Source: Chlorocebus sabaeus
Taxonomy: Eukaryota; Chordata; Mammalia; Primates; Cercopithecidae
Length of the DNA stretch: 64,000 bases
Assembly (NCBI RefSeq): GCF_047675955.1
Contig: NW_027327442.1
Location: forward strand, 434,001 to 498,000
Direction: 5' to 3'
The notes below the pieces were generated by a model. It saw only the letters and a list, made by a program, of their open reading frames with translations. It was not told where the DNA came from and made no database searches. This document shows positions 1 to 11,950 of this stretch, one piece after another (position 1 is the stretch's first letter; each line of letters starts with the position of its first letter). The translations under genes and the position numbers were made by a program.

Positions 1-29
1 GCTTCTTTCCAGTTTTGAACAGAAGATAT

Positions 30-46
30 TTCCTTTTTCACCATAG
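30..46 (+). promoter_or_regulatory. First pJ-alpha box in the window
   Basis: Perfect 17/17 match to the degenerate pJ-alpha motif in the first, partial monomer. It shows that the motif is already present at the left edge and is not confined to the recently duplicated blocks. Confidence 0.65.
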
Positions 47-92
47 CCCTCTAAGAGCTTCCAAATATCACTTTGCCAATTCCACAAGAACA

Positions 93-107
93 GCCTTAGC
101 GAAAGGC
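93..107. other. Short dyad GCCTT-AGCGA-AAGGC (representative)
   Basis: A perfect 5-bp inverted repeat with a 5-nt loop, lying across the degenerate CENP-B site, in the consensus of nearly every monomer. A common variant changes the loop to CGCGA, which creates TCGCGA and an extra CpG while keeping the stem. Confidence 0.6.
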
Positions 108-3100
108 TTCTTGAAGGGAAAGATGTAACGCTGTGAGATGAATTAACAGAACACAGAGCAGTTTTTCAGAAAGATTCTTTCCAGTTTTGAACGGAAGGTA
201 TTTCCTTTTTCACCATAGCCCTCTATGGGTTTCTAAATATCACTTTGACAATTCCACAAGAACAGCCTTAGAGAAAGGCTTCTTGAAGGGAAAGATGTAA
301 CTCTGTGAGATGAATTAACAGAACACAGAGCAATTTCTCAGAAAGCTTCTTTGAAGTTTTGAACGGAAGATATTTCCTTTTTCACCATCGCCCTCTATGG
401 GCTTCCAAATATCCCTTTGCCAATTCCTCAAGAACAGCCTTAGCGAAAGGCTTCTTGAAGCTAAAGATTTAACCCTGTGAGATGAATTAACAGAATACAG
501 AGCAGTTTCTCAGAAAGCTTCTTTCCAGTTTTGAACGGAATATATTTCCTTTTTCACCATAACCCTCTATGGGCTTCCAAATATCCCTTTGCCAGTTCCA
601 CAAGAACAGACTTAACGAAAGACTTCTTGAAGGGAAAGATGAAACTCTGTGAGATGAATTAACAGAACACAGAGCAGTTTCTCAGAAAGCTTCTTTCCAG
701 TTTTTAATTGAAGGTATTTCCTTTTTCACCATTGCCCTCTATGGGCTTCCAAATATCCCTTTGCCAATTCCACAAGAACAGCCTAAGCGAAAGGCTTCCT
801 GAAGGGAAAGATGTAACTCTGTGAGATGAATTAACAGAACACAGAGCAGTTTGTCAGAAAGATTCTTTCCAGTTTTGAACGGAAGGTATTTCCTTTTTCA
901 CAATAGCCCTCTGTGGGCTTCCAAATATCGCTTTGCCAATTCCACAAGAACAGCCTTAACGAAAGGATTCTTGAAGGGAAAAATGTAACTCGGTAAGATC
1001 AATTAACAGAACACAGAATAGTTTCCCAGAAAGCTTGTTTCCAGTTTTGAACGGATGATATTTCCTTTTACACTATAGCCCTCTATGGGCTTCCAAATAT
1101 CCCTTTGCCAATTCCACAAGAACAGACTTAGCGAAAATCTTCTTGAAGGGAAAGATGTATCTCTGTGAGATGAATTAACAGAACACAGAGCAGTTTCTCA
1201 GAAAGCTTCTTTGCAGCTTTGAAGGGAAGATAGTTCCTTTTTCACCATAGCCCTCTATGGGCTTCCAAATATCACTTTGCCAATTCCACAAGAACAGCCT
1301 TAGCGAAAGGCTTCTTGAAGGGAGAGATGTAACTCTGTGAGTTGAATTAACAGAACACAGAGCAGTTTCTCAGAAAGCTTCTTTCCACTTTTGAACGGAA
1401 GATATTTCCTTTTTCACCGTAGCCCTCTATGCTCTTCCAAATATCACTTTGCCAATTCCACAAGAACAGCCTTCGCGAAAGGCTTCTTGAAGGGAAAGAT
1501 GTAATTCTGTGAGATGAATTAACAGAACACAGAGCAGTTTCTCAGAAAGCTTCTTTCCAGTTTTGAACGGAAGATATTTCCTTTTTCACCATCGCCCTCT
1601 ATGGGCTTCCAAATATCCCTTTGCCAATTACACAAGAACAGCCTTAGCGAAAGACTTCTGGAGCGGAAAGATATAACTCTGTGAGATGAATTAACAGAAC
1701 ATAGAGCAGTTTCTCAGAAAGCTTCTTTCCAGTTTTGAACGGAAGATATTTCCTTTTTCAGCATAGCCCTCTATGGGCTTCCAAATATCCCTTTGCCAAT
1801 TCCACAAGAACAGCCTTAGCGAAAGGCTTCTTGAAGCTATAGATGTAAGTCTGTGGGATGAATTAACAGAACACAGAGCAGTTTCTCAGAAAGCTTCTTT
1901 CCAGTTTTGAACGGAAGGTATTTCCTTTTTCACCATCGCCCTCTATGGGCTTCCAAATATCACTTTGCCAATTCCACAAGAACAGCATTAGCGAAAGGCT
2001 TCCTGAAGGGAAAGATGTAACTCGGTAAGATGAATTAACAGAACACAGAGTAGTTTTTCAGAAAGCTTATTTCCAGTTTTAAACTGAAGATAATTCCTTT
2101 TACACCATAGCCCTCTATGGGCTTCCAAATATCCCTTTGCCAATTCCACAAGAACAGCCTTAGCGAAAGGCTTCTTGAAGGGCGAGATGTCACTCTGTGA
2201 GATGAATTAACAGAACATAGAGCAGTTTCTCAGAAAGCTTCTTTCCACTTTTGAACGAAAGATATTTCCTTTTTCCCCATAGCCCTCTAGGGGCTTCCAA
2301 ATATCACTTTGCCAATTCCACAAGAACAGCCTTAGCGAAACGATTCTTGAAGGGAGAGATGTAACTCTGTGAGATGAATTAACAGAACACAGAGCAGTTT
2401 CTCAGAAAGCTTCTTTCCAGTTTTGAACGGGAGATATTTCCTTTTTCACCTTAGCCCTCTATGGGCTTAAAAATATCCCTTTGCCAATTCCACAAGAGCA
2501 GCCTTAGCGAAACGCTTCTTGAGGAAAAGATGTAACTCTGTGAGGTGAATTAACAGAACACAGAGCAGTTTCTCAGAAAGCTTCTTTCCACTTTTGAACG
2601 GAAGATATTTCCTTTTTCACCAGAGCCCTCTATGGGCTTCCAAATATCCCATTGCCAATTACACAAGAACAGCCTTAAAGAAAGGCTTCTTGAAGGGAAA
2701 GATGTAACTCTGTGAGGTGAATTAACAGAACACAGAGCAGTTCCTCAGAAAGCTTCTTTTCAGTTTTGAACGGAAGATACTTCCTTTTTCACCATAGCCC
2801 TCTATATGCTTCCAAATATCCCTTTGCCAATTCCACAAGAACAGTCTTAGCCAAAGGCTTCTTGAAGGGAAAGATGTAACTCTGTGAGATGAATTAACAG
2901 AACACAGAGCAGTTTCTCAGAAAGCTTCTTTCCACTTTTGAACGGAAGATAATTCCTTTTTCAACATGCCCCTCTATGGGCTTCCAAATATCACTTTGCC
3001 AATTCCACAAGAAGAGCATTAGCGAAAGGCTTCTTGAAGGGAAAGATGTAACTCTGTGAGATGAATTAACAGAACACAGAGCAGTTTCTCAGAAAGCTTC

Positions 3101-3699
3101 TTTCCAGTTTTGAACGGAAGATATTTCCTTTTTCACCATAGCCCTGTATGAGCTTCCACATATCCCTTTACCAATTCCACAAGAACAGCCTTAGCGAAAG
3201 GCTTCTTGAAGGGAAAGATGTAACTCTGTGAGGTGAATTAACAGAACACAGAGCAGTTTCTCAGAAAGCTTCTTTCCAGTTTTGAACGGAAGATATTTCC
3301 GTTTTAACCATAGCCCTCCATGGGCTTCCAAATATCCCTTTGTCAATGCCACAAGAACAGGCTTAGCGAAAGTCTTCTTGAAGGGAAAGATGTAACTCTG
3401 TGAGATGAATTAACAGAACACAGAGCAGTTTCTCAGAAAGCTTCTTTGCAGATTTGAACGGAAGATATTTCCTTTTTCACCAGAGCCCTCTATGGGCTTC
3501 CAAATATCCCTCTGCCAATCTTCAAGAACAGCCTTAGCGAAAGGCTTCTTGAAGGGAAAGATGTAACTCTGTGAGATGAATTAACAGAACACAGGGCAGT
3601 TTCTCAGAAAGCTTCTATCCTGTTTTGAATGGAAGATATTTCCTTTTTCACCATAGCCCTCTATGGGCTTCCACATATCCCTTTGCCAATTGCACAAGA

Positions 3700-4000
3700 A
3701 CAGCCTTAGCGAAAGGCTTCTTGAAGGGAAAGATGTAACTCTGTGAGGTGAATTAACAGAACACAGAGCAGTTTCTCAGAAAGCTTCTTCCCAGTTTTGA
3801 ACGGAAGACACTTCCTTTTTCCCCATAGCCCTCTAAGGGCTTCCAAATATCCCTTTGCCAATTCCACAAGAACAGCCTTAGCGAAAAGCTTCTTGAAGGG
3901 TAAGATGTAACCCTGTGAGGTCAACTAACAGAACACAGAGCAGTTTCTCAGAAAGATTCTTTCCAGTTTTGAACGGAAGATACTTCCTTTTTCAACATAG
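3700..4000 (-). repeat. Two-monomer module, copy 1 (offset 2,063 bp)
   Basis: Shares the rare combination CTTCTTCCCAG, GAAGACACTTCC, TTTTTCCCCATAG and TGTAACCCTGTGAGGTC with 5763-6063, twelve monomers away. The copies differ at several sites, so this is an older duplication than those beyond 40 kb. Boundaries are approximate. Confidence 0.6.
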
Positions 4001-4829
4001 CCCTCTATGGGCTTCCAAATATCCCTTTGCCAATTCCACAAAAACAGCCTTAGCGAAAGGCTTCTTGAACGGAAAGATGTAACTCTGTGAGATGAATAAG
4101 CAGAACACAGATCAGTTTCTCAGAAAGCTTCTTTCCAGTTTTGAACGGAAGATATTACCTTTTTCACCATAGCCCTCTATGGGCTTCCAAATACCCCTTT
4201 GCCAATTCCACAAGAACAGCCTTAGCGAAAGACTTCTTGAAGGGAAAGATATAACTCTGTGAGATGAATTAACAGATCATAGAGCAGTTTCTCAGAAAGC
4301 TTCTTTCCAGTTTTGAACGGAAGATATTTCCTTTTTCACCATAGCCCTCTATGGGCTTCCAAATATCCTTTGCCTTCTCCCCAAGAACAGCCTTACCGAA
4401 AGGCTTCTTGAAGCTAAAGATGTAACTCTGTGAGATGAATTAACAGAACACAGAGCAGTTTCTCAGAAAGCTTCTTTGCAGTTTTGAACGGAAGATATTT
4501 CCTTTTTCACCATAGCCCTCTAAGGGCTTCCAAATATCCCTTTTCCAATTCCACAAGAACAGCCTTCGCGAAAGGCTTCTTGAAGGGAAAGATGTAACTC
4601 TGTTAGATGAATCAACAGAACACAGAGCAGTTTTTCAGAAAGCTTCATTGCAGTTTTGAACGGAAGGTATTTCCTTTTGCACCATAGCAAACTATGGGTT
4701 TCCAAATATCACTTTGCCAATTCCACAAAAACAGCCTTAGCGAAAGGCTTCTTGAAGGGAAAGATGTAACTCTGTGAGATGAATTAACAGAACACAGAGC
4801 AGTTTCTCAGAAAGCTTCTTTCCAGTTTT

Positions 4830-5280
4830 GAACGGAAGATATTTCCTTTTTCACCATCGCCCTCTAAGGGCTTCCAAATATCACTTTGCCAATTCCACAA
4901 CAACAACCTTAGCGAAAGGCTTCCTGAAGGGAAAGATGTAACTCTGTGAGATGAATAAACAGAACACAGAGCAGTTTCTCAGAAAGCTTCTTTGCAGTTT
5001 TGAACGGAAGATATTTCCTTTTTCACCATAGCCCTCTATGGGCTTCCAAATATCCCTTTGCCAATTCCACAAGAACAGCCTTAGCGAAAGACTTCTTGAA
5101 GGGAAAGATATAACTCTGTGAGATGAATTAACAGAACATAGAGCAGTTTCTCAGAAAGCTTCTTTCCAGTTTTGAACGGAAGATATTTCCTTTTTCCCCA
5201 TAGCCCTCTATGGGCTTCCAAATATCACTTTGCCAATTCCACAAGAACAGCCTTAGCGAAAGGCTTCTTGAAGCTAAAGA
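4830..5280 (-). repeat. GATGAATAAACAG / AGACTTCTTG monomer module, copy 1
   Basis: A monomer with GATGAATAAACAG is followed by one with AGACTTCTTGAAGGG, AAGATATAACTC and AACATAGAGCAG. The same succession appears at 6548-6998 (offset 1,718 bp, ten monomers), and related forms near 16.4, 29.8, 32.0, 44.8 and 60.1 kb. It is a useful phylogenetic marker of block shuffling. Confidence 0.6.
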
Positions 5281-5762
5281 TGTAACTCTGTGAGATGAAT
5301 TAACAGAACACAGAGCAATTTCTCAGAAAGCTGCTTTGCAGTTTTGAACGGAAGATATATCCTTTTTCACCATAGCCCTCTATGGGCTTCCAAATATCCC
5401 TTTGCCAATTCCACAAGAACAGCCTTAGCGAAAGGCTTCTTGAAGAGAAAGATGTAAATCTGTGAGATGAATTAACAGAACACAGAGCAGTTTCTCAGAA
5501 AGCTTCTTTCCACTTTTGAACGGAAGATATTTCCTTTTTCATCTTAGCCCTGTATGGGCTTCCAAATATCACTTTGCCAATTCCACAAGAAAAGCCTTCG
5601 CGAAAGGCTTCTTGAAGGGAGTGATGTAATTCTGTGAGATGAATTAACAGAACACTGAGCAGTTTGTTACAAAGCTTCTTTCCAGTTTTGAACGGAAGAT
5701 ATTTCCTTTTTCACCATAGCCCTCTATAGGCTTCCACATATTCCTTTGCCAATTGCACAAGA

Positions 5763-6063
5763 ACAGCCTTAGCGAAAGGCTTCTTGAAGGGAAAGATGTA
5801 ACTCTGTGAGGTGAATTAAAAGAACACAGAGCAGTTTCTCAGAAAGCTTCTTCCCAGTTTTGAACGGAAGACACTTCCTTTTTCCCCATAGCCCTCTAAG
5901 GGCTTCCAAATATCCCTTTGCCAATTCCACAAGAACAACCTTAGCGAAAAGCTTCTTGAAAGGAAAGATGTAACCCTGTGAGGTCAATTAACAGAACACA
6001 GAGCAGTTTCTCAGAAAGATTCTTTCCAGTTTTGAACGGAAGATACTTCCTTTTTCACCATAG
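5763..6063 (-). repeat. Two-monomer module, copy 2 (offset 2,063 bp)
   Basis: Partner of 3700-4000. It carries the same GAAGACACTTCC and GTGAGGTC markers but has its own changes (AAGAACAACC, TTGAAAGG). Related CTTCTTCCCAG/GAAGACACTTCC monomers also occur near 10.84, 12.21, 15.13, 47.45, 50.37, 53.11, 55.18 and 57.92 kb, so this is a recurrent subtype. Confidence 0.6.
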
Positions 6064-6547
6064 CCCTCTATGGGCTTCCAATTACCCTTTGCCAATTCCA
6101 CAAGAACAGCCTTAGCGAAAGGCTTCTTGAAGGGAAAGCTGTAACTCTGTGAGATGAATTAACAGAACACAGAGCAGTTTCTCAGAAAGCTTCTTCCAGT
6201 TATGAACGGAAGATATTTCCTTTTTCACCATAGCCCTCTATGGGCTTCCACATATTCCTTTGCCAATTGCACAAGAACAGCCTTAGCGAAAGGCTTCTTG
6301 AAGTTAAAGATGTAAATCTGTGAGGTGAATTAACAGAACACAGAGCAGTTTCTCAGAAAGATTCTTTCCAGTTTTGAACGGAAGATACTTCCTTTTTCAC
6401 CATAGCCCTCTTTGGGCTTCCAAATATCACTTTGCCAATTCCACCAGAACAGCCTTAGAGAAAGGCTTCTTGAAGGGAAAGATGTAACTCTGTGAGATGA
6501 ATTAACAGAACACAGAGCAGTTTCTCAGAAAGCTTCTTTCCAGTTTT

Positions 6548-6998
6548 GAACGGAAGATATTTACTTTTTCACCATAGCCCTCTAGGGGCTTCAAAATATC
6601 ACTTTACCAATTCCACATGAATAGCCTTAGCGAAAGGCTTCCTGAAGGGAAAGATGTAACTCTGTGAGATGAATAAACAGAACACAGAGCAGTTTCTCAG
6701 AAAGCTTCTTTCCAGTTTTGAACGGAAGATATTTCCTTTTTCACCATAGCCCTCTATGGGCTTCCAAATATCTCTTTGCCAATTCCACAAGAACAGCCTT
6801 AGCGAAAGACTTCTTGAAGGGAAAGATATAACTCTGTGAGATGAATTAACAGAACATAGAGCAGTTTCTCAGAAAGCTTCTTTCCAGTTTTGAACGGAAG
6901 ATACTTCCTTTTTCTCCATAGCCCTCTATGGGCTTCCAAATATCACTTTGCCAATTCCACAAGAACAGCCTTAGCGAAAGGCTTCTTGAAGGGAAAGA
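6548..6998 (-). repeat. GATGAATAAACAG / AGACTTCTTG monomer module, copy 2
   Basis: Partner of 4830-5280, ten monomers to its right, with scattered substitutions such as CTTCAAAATATCAC at the left edge. Boundaries are approximate. Confidence 0.55.
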
Positions 6999-7036
6999 TG
7001 TAACTCTGTGAGATGAATTAACAGAACACAGAGCAG

Positions 7037-7470
7037 TTTTTCACAAAGCTTCTTTGCAGTTCTGAACGGAAGGTGTTTCCTTTTTCACCCTAGCCCTGTA
7101 TGGGCTTCCACATATCCCTTTACCAATTCCACAAGAACAGCCTTAGCGAAAGGCTTCTTGAAGGGAGAGATGTAACTCTGTGTGATGAATTAACAGAACA
7201 CAAAGCAGTTTCTCAGAAAGCTTCTTTCCACTTTTGAACGGAAGATATTTCCTTTTTCACCATAGCCCTCTATGGGCTTCCAAATATCACTTTGCAAATT
7301 CCACAAGAACAGCCTTCGCGAAAGGCTTCTTGAAGGGAATTATGTAATTCTGTGAGATGAATTAACAGAACACAGAGCAGTTTCTCAGAAAGCTGCTCTC
7401 CACTTTTGAACGGAAGATATTTCCTTTTTCACCATAGCCCTCTATGGGCTTCCAAATATCCCTTTGCCAA
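7037..7470 (-). repeat. TTTTTCACAAAG / GGTGTTTCC module, copy 1
   Basis: Carries the rare markers TTTTTCACAAAG, GGAAGGTGTTTCC and CACCCTAGCCCTGTATG, then a monomer with GGGAATTATGTAATTC. The same series recurs at about 12,539 (offset 5,502 bp, 32 monomers). Its first part recurs again near 53,441 and 58,250. Confidence 0.65.
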
Positions 7471-9998
7471 TTCAACAAGAACAGCCTTAGCGAAAGGCTT
7501 CTTGAAGGGAGAGATGTCACTCTGTGAAATGAATTGACAAAACACAGAGCAGTTTCTCAGAAAGCTTCTTTCCACTTTTGAACGGAAGATATTTCCTATT
7601 TCACCGTAGCCCTCTATGGGCTTCCAAATATCCCTTTGCCAATTCCACAAGAACAGCCTTAGCGAAAGGCTTCTTGAAGGGAAAGATGTAACTCTGTGAG
7701 GTGAATTAACAGAACACAGAGCAGTTTCTCAGAAAGCTTCTTTCCTGTTTTGAACGGAAGATATTTCCTTTTTCACCATAGCCCTCTATGGGCTTCCATA
7801 TATCCCATTGCCAATTGCACAAGAACAGCCTTAACGAAAGGCTTCTTGAAGGGAAAGATATAACTCAGTGAGGTGAATTAACGGAACACAGAGCAGTTCC
7901 TCAGAAAGCTTCTTTTCAGTTTTGAACGGAAGATACTTCCTTTTTCACCATAGCCCTCTATGGGCTTCCAAATATCACATTGCCAATTGCACAAGAAGAG
8001 CCTTAGCGAAAGGCTTCTTGAAGGGAAAGATGTAACTCTGTGAGATGAATTAACAGAACACAGAGCAGTTTCTCAGAAAGCTTCTTTCCAGTTTTGAACG
8101 GAAGATATTTCCTTTTTCACCAGAGCCCTCTATGGGCTTCCAACTATCCCTCTCCCAATTCTTCAAGAACAGCCTTAGCGAAAGGCTTCTTGATGGGAAA
8201 GATGTAATTCTGTGAGATGAATTAACAGAACACAGAGCAGTTTCTCAGAAAGCTTCTTTCCAGTTTTGAACGGAAGATATTTCGTTTTTCACCGTAACCC
8301 TCTATGGGCTTCCACATATTCCTTTGCCAATTGCACAAGAACAGCCTTAGCGAAAGGATTCTTGAAGGGAAAGATGTAACTCTGTGAGGTGAATTAACAG
8401 AACCAGAGCAGTTTCTCAGAAAGCTTCTTCGAGTTTTGAACGGAAGACCTTTCCTTTTTCACCATAGCCCTCTATGGGCTTCCAAATATCCCTTTGCCAA
8501 TTCCACAAGAACAGCCTTAGCGAAAAGCTTCTTGAAGGGAAAGATGTAACCCTGTGAGGTGAATTAACGGAACACAGAGCAGTTTCTCAGAAAGATTCTT
8601 TCCAGTTTTGAACGGAAGTTACTTCATTTTTCACCTTAGCCCTCTATGGGCTTCCAAATATCACTTTTCCAATTCCACAAGAACAGCCTTAGCGAAAGGC
8701 TTCTTGAAGGGAAAGATGTAACTCTGTGAGATGAATTAACAGAACACAGAGCAGTTTTTCAGAAAGCTTCTTTCCAGTTTTGAACGGAAGGTATTTCCTT
8801 TTTCACCATAGCCCTCTATGGGTTTCCAAATATCACTTTGACAATTCCACAAGAACAGCCTTAGAGAGAGGCTTCTTGAAGGGAAAGATGTTACTCGGTA
8901 AGATGAATTAACAGAACACAGAGCAGTTTCTCAGAAAGCTTCTTTGCAGCTTTGAAGGGAAGATATTTCCTTTTTCACCATAGCCCTCTATGGGCTTCCA
9001 AATATCCCTTTGACAATTCCACAAGAACAGCCTTAGCGAAAGGCTTCCTGAAGGGAAAGATGTAACTCTGTGAGATGAATTAGCAGAACACAGAGCAGTT
9101 TCTCAGAAAGCTTCTTTCCAGTTTTGAACGGAAGATATTTCCTTTTTCAACATCGTCCTCTATGGGCTTCCAAATATCCCTCTGACAATTCCACAGGAAC
9201 AGCCTTAGCGAAAGGCTTCTTGAAGGGAAACATGTAACTCTGTGAGATGAATTAACAGAACACAGAGCAGTTTCTCAGAAAGCTTCTTTCCAGTTTTGAA
9301 CGGAAGATATTTCCTTTTTCACCGTGGCCCTCTATGGGCTTAAAATTATCCCTTTGCCAATTACACAACAACAGCTTTAGCGAAAGGCTTCCTGAAGTGA
9401 AAAATGTATCTCTGTGAGATGAATTAACAGAACACGGGGCAGTTTCTCAGAAAGCTTCTTTCCAGTTTTGAACGGAAGGTATTTCCTTTTTCACAATAGC
9501 CCTCTATGGGCTTCCAAATATCACTTTGCCAATTCCACAAGAACAGCATTAGCGAAAGGCTTCCTGAAGGGAAAGATGTAACTCTGTGAGATGAATTAAC
9601 AGAACACAGAGCAGTTTCTCAGAAAGATTCTTTCCAGTTTTGAACGGAAGATATTTCCTCTTTCACCATAGCCCTCTAAGGACTTCCAAATATCACTTTG
9701 CCAATTCCACAAAAACAGCCTTAGAGAAAGGCTTCTTGAAGGGAAAGATGTAACTCTGTGAGATGAATTGACAGAACACAGAGCAGTTTCTCAGAAAGCT
9801 TCTTTCCAGTTTTGAACGGAAGATAGTTCCTTTTTCACCATAGCCCTCTATGGGCTTCCAAATATCCCTTTGCAAATTCCACGAGAACTGACTTAGCGAA
9901 AAGCTTCCTGAAGGGAAAGATGTAACTCTGTGAGATGAATTAACAGAACACAGAGCAGTTTCTCAGAAAGCTTCTTTCCAGTTTTGAACGGAAGATAT

Positions 9999-10015
9999 TT
10001 CCTTTTTCACCATAG
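9999..10015 (+). promoter_or_regulatory. pJ-alpha box (representative; one in most monomers)
   Basis: The 17 bases TTCCTTTTTCACCATAG match the published pJ-alpha protein-binding motif TTCCTTTTYCACCRTAG at every position. The same 17-mer, or its CACCGTAG form that also fits, recurs in most monomers of the window. Frequent non-matching variants are CACCATCG, CTCTTTCACC and TTTCTCC. In human alphoid the motif is linked to A-type monomers that lack CENP-B boxes. Protein binding here is inferred from the motif only. Confidence 0.7.
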
Positions 10016-10028
10016 CCCTCTATGGGCT
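10014..10028. other. Short dyad AGCCC-TCTAT-GGGCT (representative)
   Basis: A perfect 5-bp inverted repeat with a 5-nt loop that overlaps the last two bases of the pJ-alpha box. It recurs in most monomers. Much of the local variation falls in the loop (TCTAA, TCTAG, TCTTT, TGTAT), leaving the stem intact. Some variants do weaken the stem (GGGTT, GTGCT, AGCGC/TGGCT). Confidence 0.6.
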
Positions 10029-10056
10029 TCCAAATATCACTTTGCCAATTCCACAA

Positions 10057-10073
10057 GAACAGCCTTAGCGAAA
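10057..10073 (-). other. Degenerate CENP-B box position (representative)
   Basis: On the minus strand this 17-bp site reads TTTCGCTAAGGCTGTTC. Against the core NTTCGNNNNANNCGGGN it keeps TTCG and one G of the CGGG half, so 5 of 9 core positions match. It lacks the central A and the rest of CGGG. I found no monomer variant that restores the missing half. Known: CENP-B needs the core bases, and African green monkey alphoid is reported to be largely without functional boxes. Binding is therefore unlikely. Confidence 0.75.
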
Positions 10074-10574
10074 AGCCTCTTGAAGGGAAAGATGTAACTC
10101 TGTGAGATGAATTAACAGAACACAGAGCAGTTTCTCAGAAAGCTTCTTTCCAGTTTTGAACGGAAGATATTTCCTCTTTCACCATAGCGCTCTAAGGGCT
10201 TCCAAATATCACTTTGCCAATTCCACAAGAACAGCCTTAGAGAAAGGCTTCTTGAAGGGAAAGATGTAACTCTGTGAGATGAATTAACAGAACACAGAGC
10301 AGTTTCTCAGAAAGCTTCTTTCCAGTTTTGAACGGAAGATATTTCCTTTTTCACCATAGCCCTCTAGGGGCATCCAAATATCACTTAGCAAATTCCACAA
10401 GAACAGCCTTAGCGAAAGGCTACTGGAAGGGAAAGATGTAACTCTGTTAGATGAATTAAGAGAACACAGAGCAGTTTTTCAGAAAGCTTCTTTACAGTTT
10501 TGAACGGAAGGTATTTCCTTTTTCACCATAGCCCTCTATGAGTTTCCAAATATCACTTTGCCAATTCCACAAGA

Positions 10575-11260
10575 ACAGCCTTAGCGAAACGGTTCTTGAA
10601 GGGAAAGATGTAACTCTGTTAGATGAATTAACAGAACACAGAGCAGTTTCTGAAAAAGCTTCTTTGCAGTTTTGAACGGAAGATATTTCCTTTTTCACCA
10701 CAGCCCTCTATGGGCTTCCACATATTCCTTTGCCAATTCCACAAGAACAGCCTTAGCGAAAGGCTAATGGAAGGGAAAGATGTAACTCTGTGAGATGAAT
10801 TAACAGAACACAGAGCAGTTTCTCAGAAAGCTTCTTCCCAGTTTTGAACGGAAGACACTTCCTTTTTCACCAGAGCCCTCTATGGGCTTCCAAATATCAC
10901 TTTACCAATTCCACAAGAACAGCCTTAGCGAAAGGCTTCTTGAAGGGAAAGATGTAACCCTGTGAGGTGAATTAACAGAACACAGAGCAGTTTCTCAGAA
11001 AGATTCTTTCCAGTTTTGAACGGAAGATACTTCCTTTTTCTCCATAGCCCTCTTTGGGCTTCCAAATATCACTTTGCCAATTCCACAAGAACAGCCTTAG
11101 CGAAAGGCTTCTTGAAGGGAAAGATGTAACTCTGTGAGATGAATTAACGGAACACAGAGCAGTTTTTCAGAAAGCTTCTTTGCAGTTTTGAACGGAAGGT
11201 ATTTCCTTTTTCACCATAGCCCACTATGGGTTTCCAAATATCACTTTGCCAATTCCACAA
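10575..11260 (-). repeat. CGAAACGGTTCTTG block, copy 1
   Basis: Starts with the CGAAACGGTTCTTG variant, then GGCTAATGGAAGG, GAAGACACTTCC with CACCAGAGCCC, and the CCACTATGGGTTTCC monomer. Repeated at 14873-15558 (offset 4,298 bp). A related run lies at 11,950-12,540. Confidence 0.7.
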
Positions 11261-11649
11261 GAACAGCCTTAGAGAAAGGCTTCTTAAAGGGAAAGATGTA
11301 ACTCTGTGAGATGAATTAACAGAACACAGAGCAGTTTCTCAGAAAGCTTCTTTCCAGTTTGGAACGGAAGATATTTCCTTTTTCACCATAGCCCTCTATG
11401 GGCTTCCAAATATCCCTTTGCCAATTCCACAAGAACAGTCTTAGCGAAAGGCTTCTTGAAGGGAAAGATGTAACTCTGTGAGATGAATTAACAGGACACA
11501 GAGCAGTTTCTCAGAAAGATTCTTCCCAGTTTTGAACGGAAGATATTTCCTTTTTCACCATAGCCCTCTTTGGCCTTCCAAATATCACTTTGCCAATTCC
11601 ACAAGAACAGCCTTAGCGAAAGGCTTCTTGAAGGGAAAGATGTAACTCT

Positions 11650-11950
11650 GTGAGATGAAATAACAGAACACAGAGCAGTTTCTCAGAAAGCTTCTTTACA
11701 ATTTTGAACGGAAGATATTTCCTTTTTCACCATAGCCCTCTAGGGGCTTCCAAATATCACTTTGCCAATTCCAGAAGAACAGCCTTAGAGAAAGGCTTCT
11801 TGAAGGGTAAGATGTAACTCTGTGAGATGAATAAACAGAACACAGAGCAGTTTCTCAGAAAGCTTCTTTCCAGTTTTGAACGGAAGATATTTCCTTTTTC
11901 ACCATAGCCCTCTATGGGCTTCCAAATATCCCTTTGCCAATTCCACAAGA
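11650..11950 (-). repeat. TTCCAGAAGAACAGCC monomer pair, copy 1
   Basis: Contains GATGAAATAACAG, then the TTCCAGAAGAACAGCC and GAAGGGTAAGATG variants. The same series lies at 15,604-15,904 (offset 3,954 bp, 23 monomers), and its later part at 31,350. Confidence 0.65.

Larger units (their letters stand above)
1..9560 (-). repeat. Heterogeneous alphoid section with few long-range copies
   Basis: The monomers here carry more private substitutions than those to the right, and I could follow only short, imperfect duplicates (3.7/5.8 kb, 4.8/6.5 kb and 7.0/12.5 kb). No long near-identical block was found by eye. This may be older or less recently homogenised satellite, but that is inference; only a self-alignment would measure it. 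Confidence 0.5.
9968..10139 (-). repeat. Representative near-consensus 172-bp monomer
   Basis: This HindIII-to-HindIII unit is exactly 172 bp and differs from the window-wide majority sequence only in the GCGAAAAGCCTC segment (majority GCGAAAGGCTTC). It serves as a numbering reference: pJ-alpha box at unit positions 32-48, first dyad at 47-61, CENP-B-equivalent site at 90-106, second dyad at 95-109 (all read on the plus strand from AAGCTT). Many other monomers lose HindIII through AAGATT, which replaces AAGCTT in a recurrent subtype. Confidence 0.9.
9590..10560 (-). repeat. Block with GCAAATTCCACGAGAACTGAC marker, copy 1
   Basis: About 970 bp repeated at 13716-14686 with offset 4,126 bp (24 monomers) and again at the 59-kb end. 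Shared rare variants include the CACGAGAACTGAC monomer, AAAGCCTCTTG, the GCGCTCTAAGG monomer and GGGGCATCCAAATATC. The copies look nearly identical. Confidence 0.75.

Noticed and set aside
10057..10073. Functional CENP-B box
   Set aside because: Only 5 of 9 core bases match; the CGGG half and the central A are missing, and the variants checked (CTTCGCGAAA, GTCTGAGCGAAA, CGAAACGG) do not restore them.
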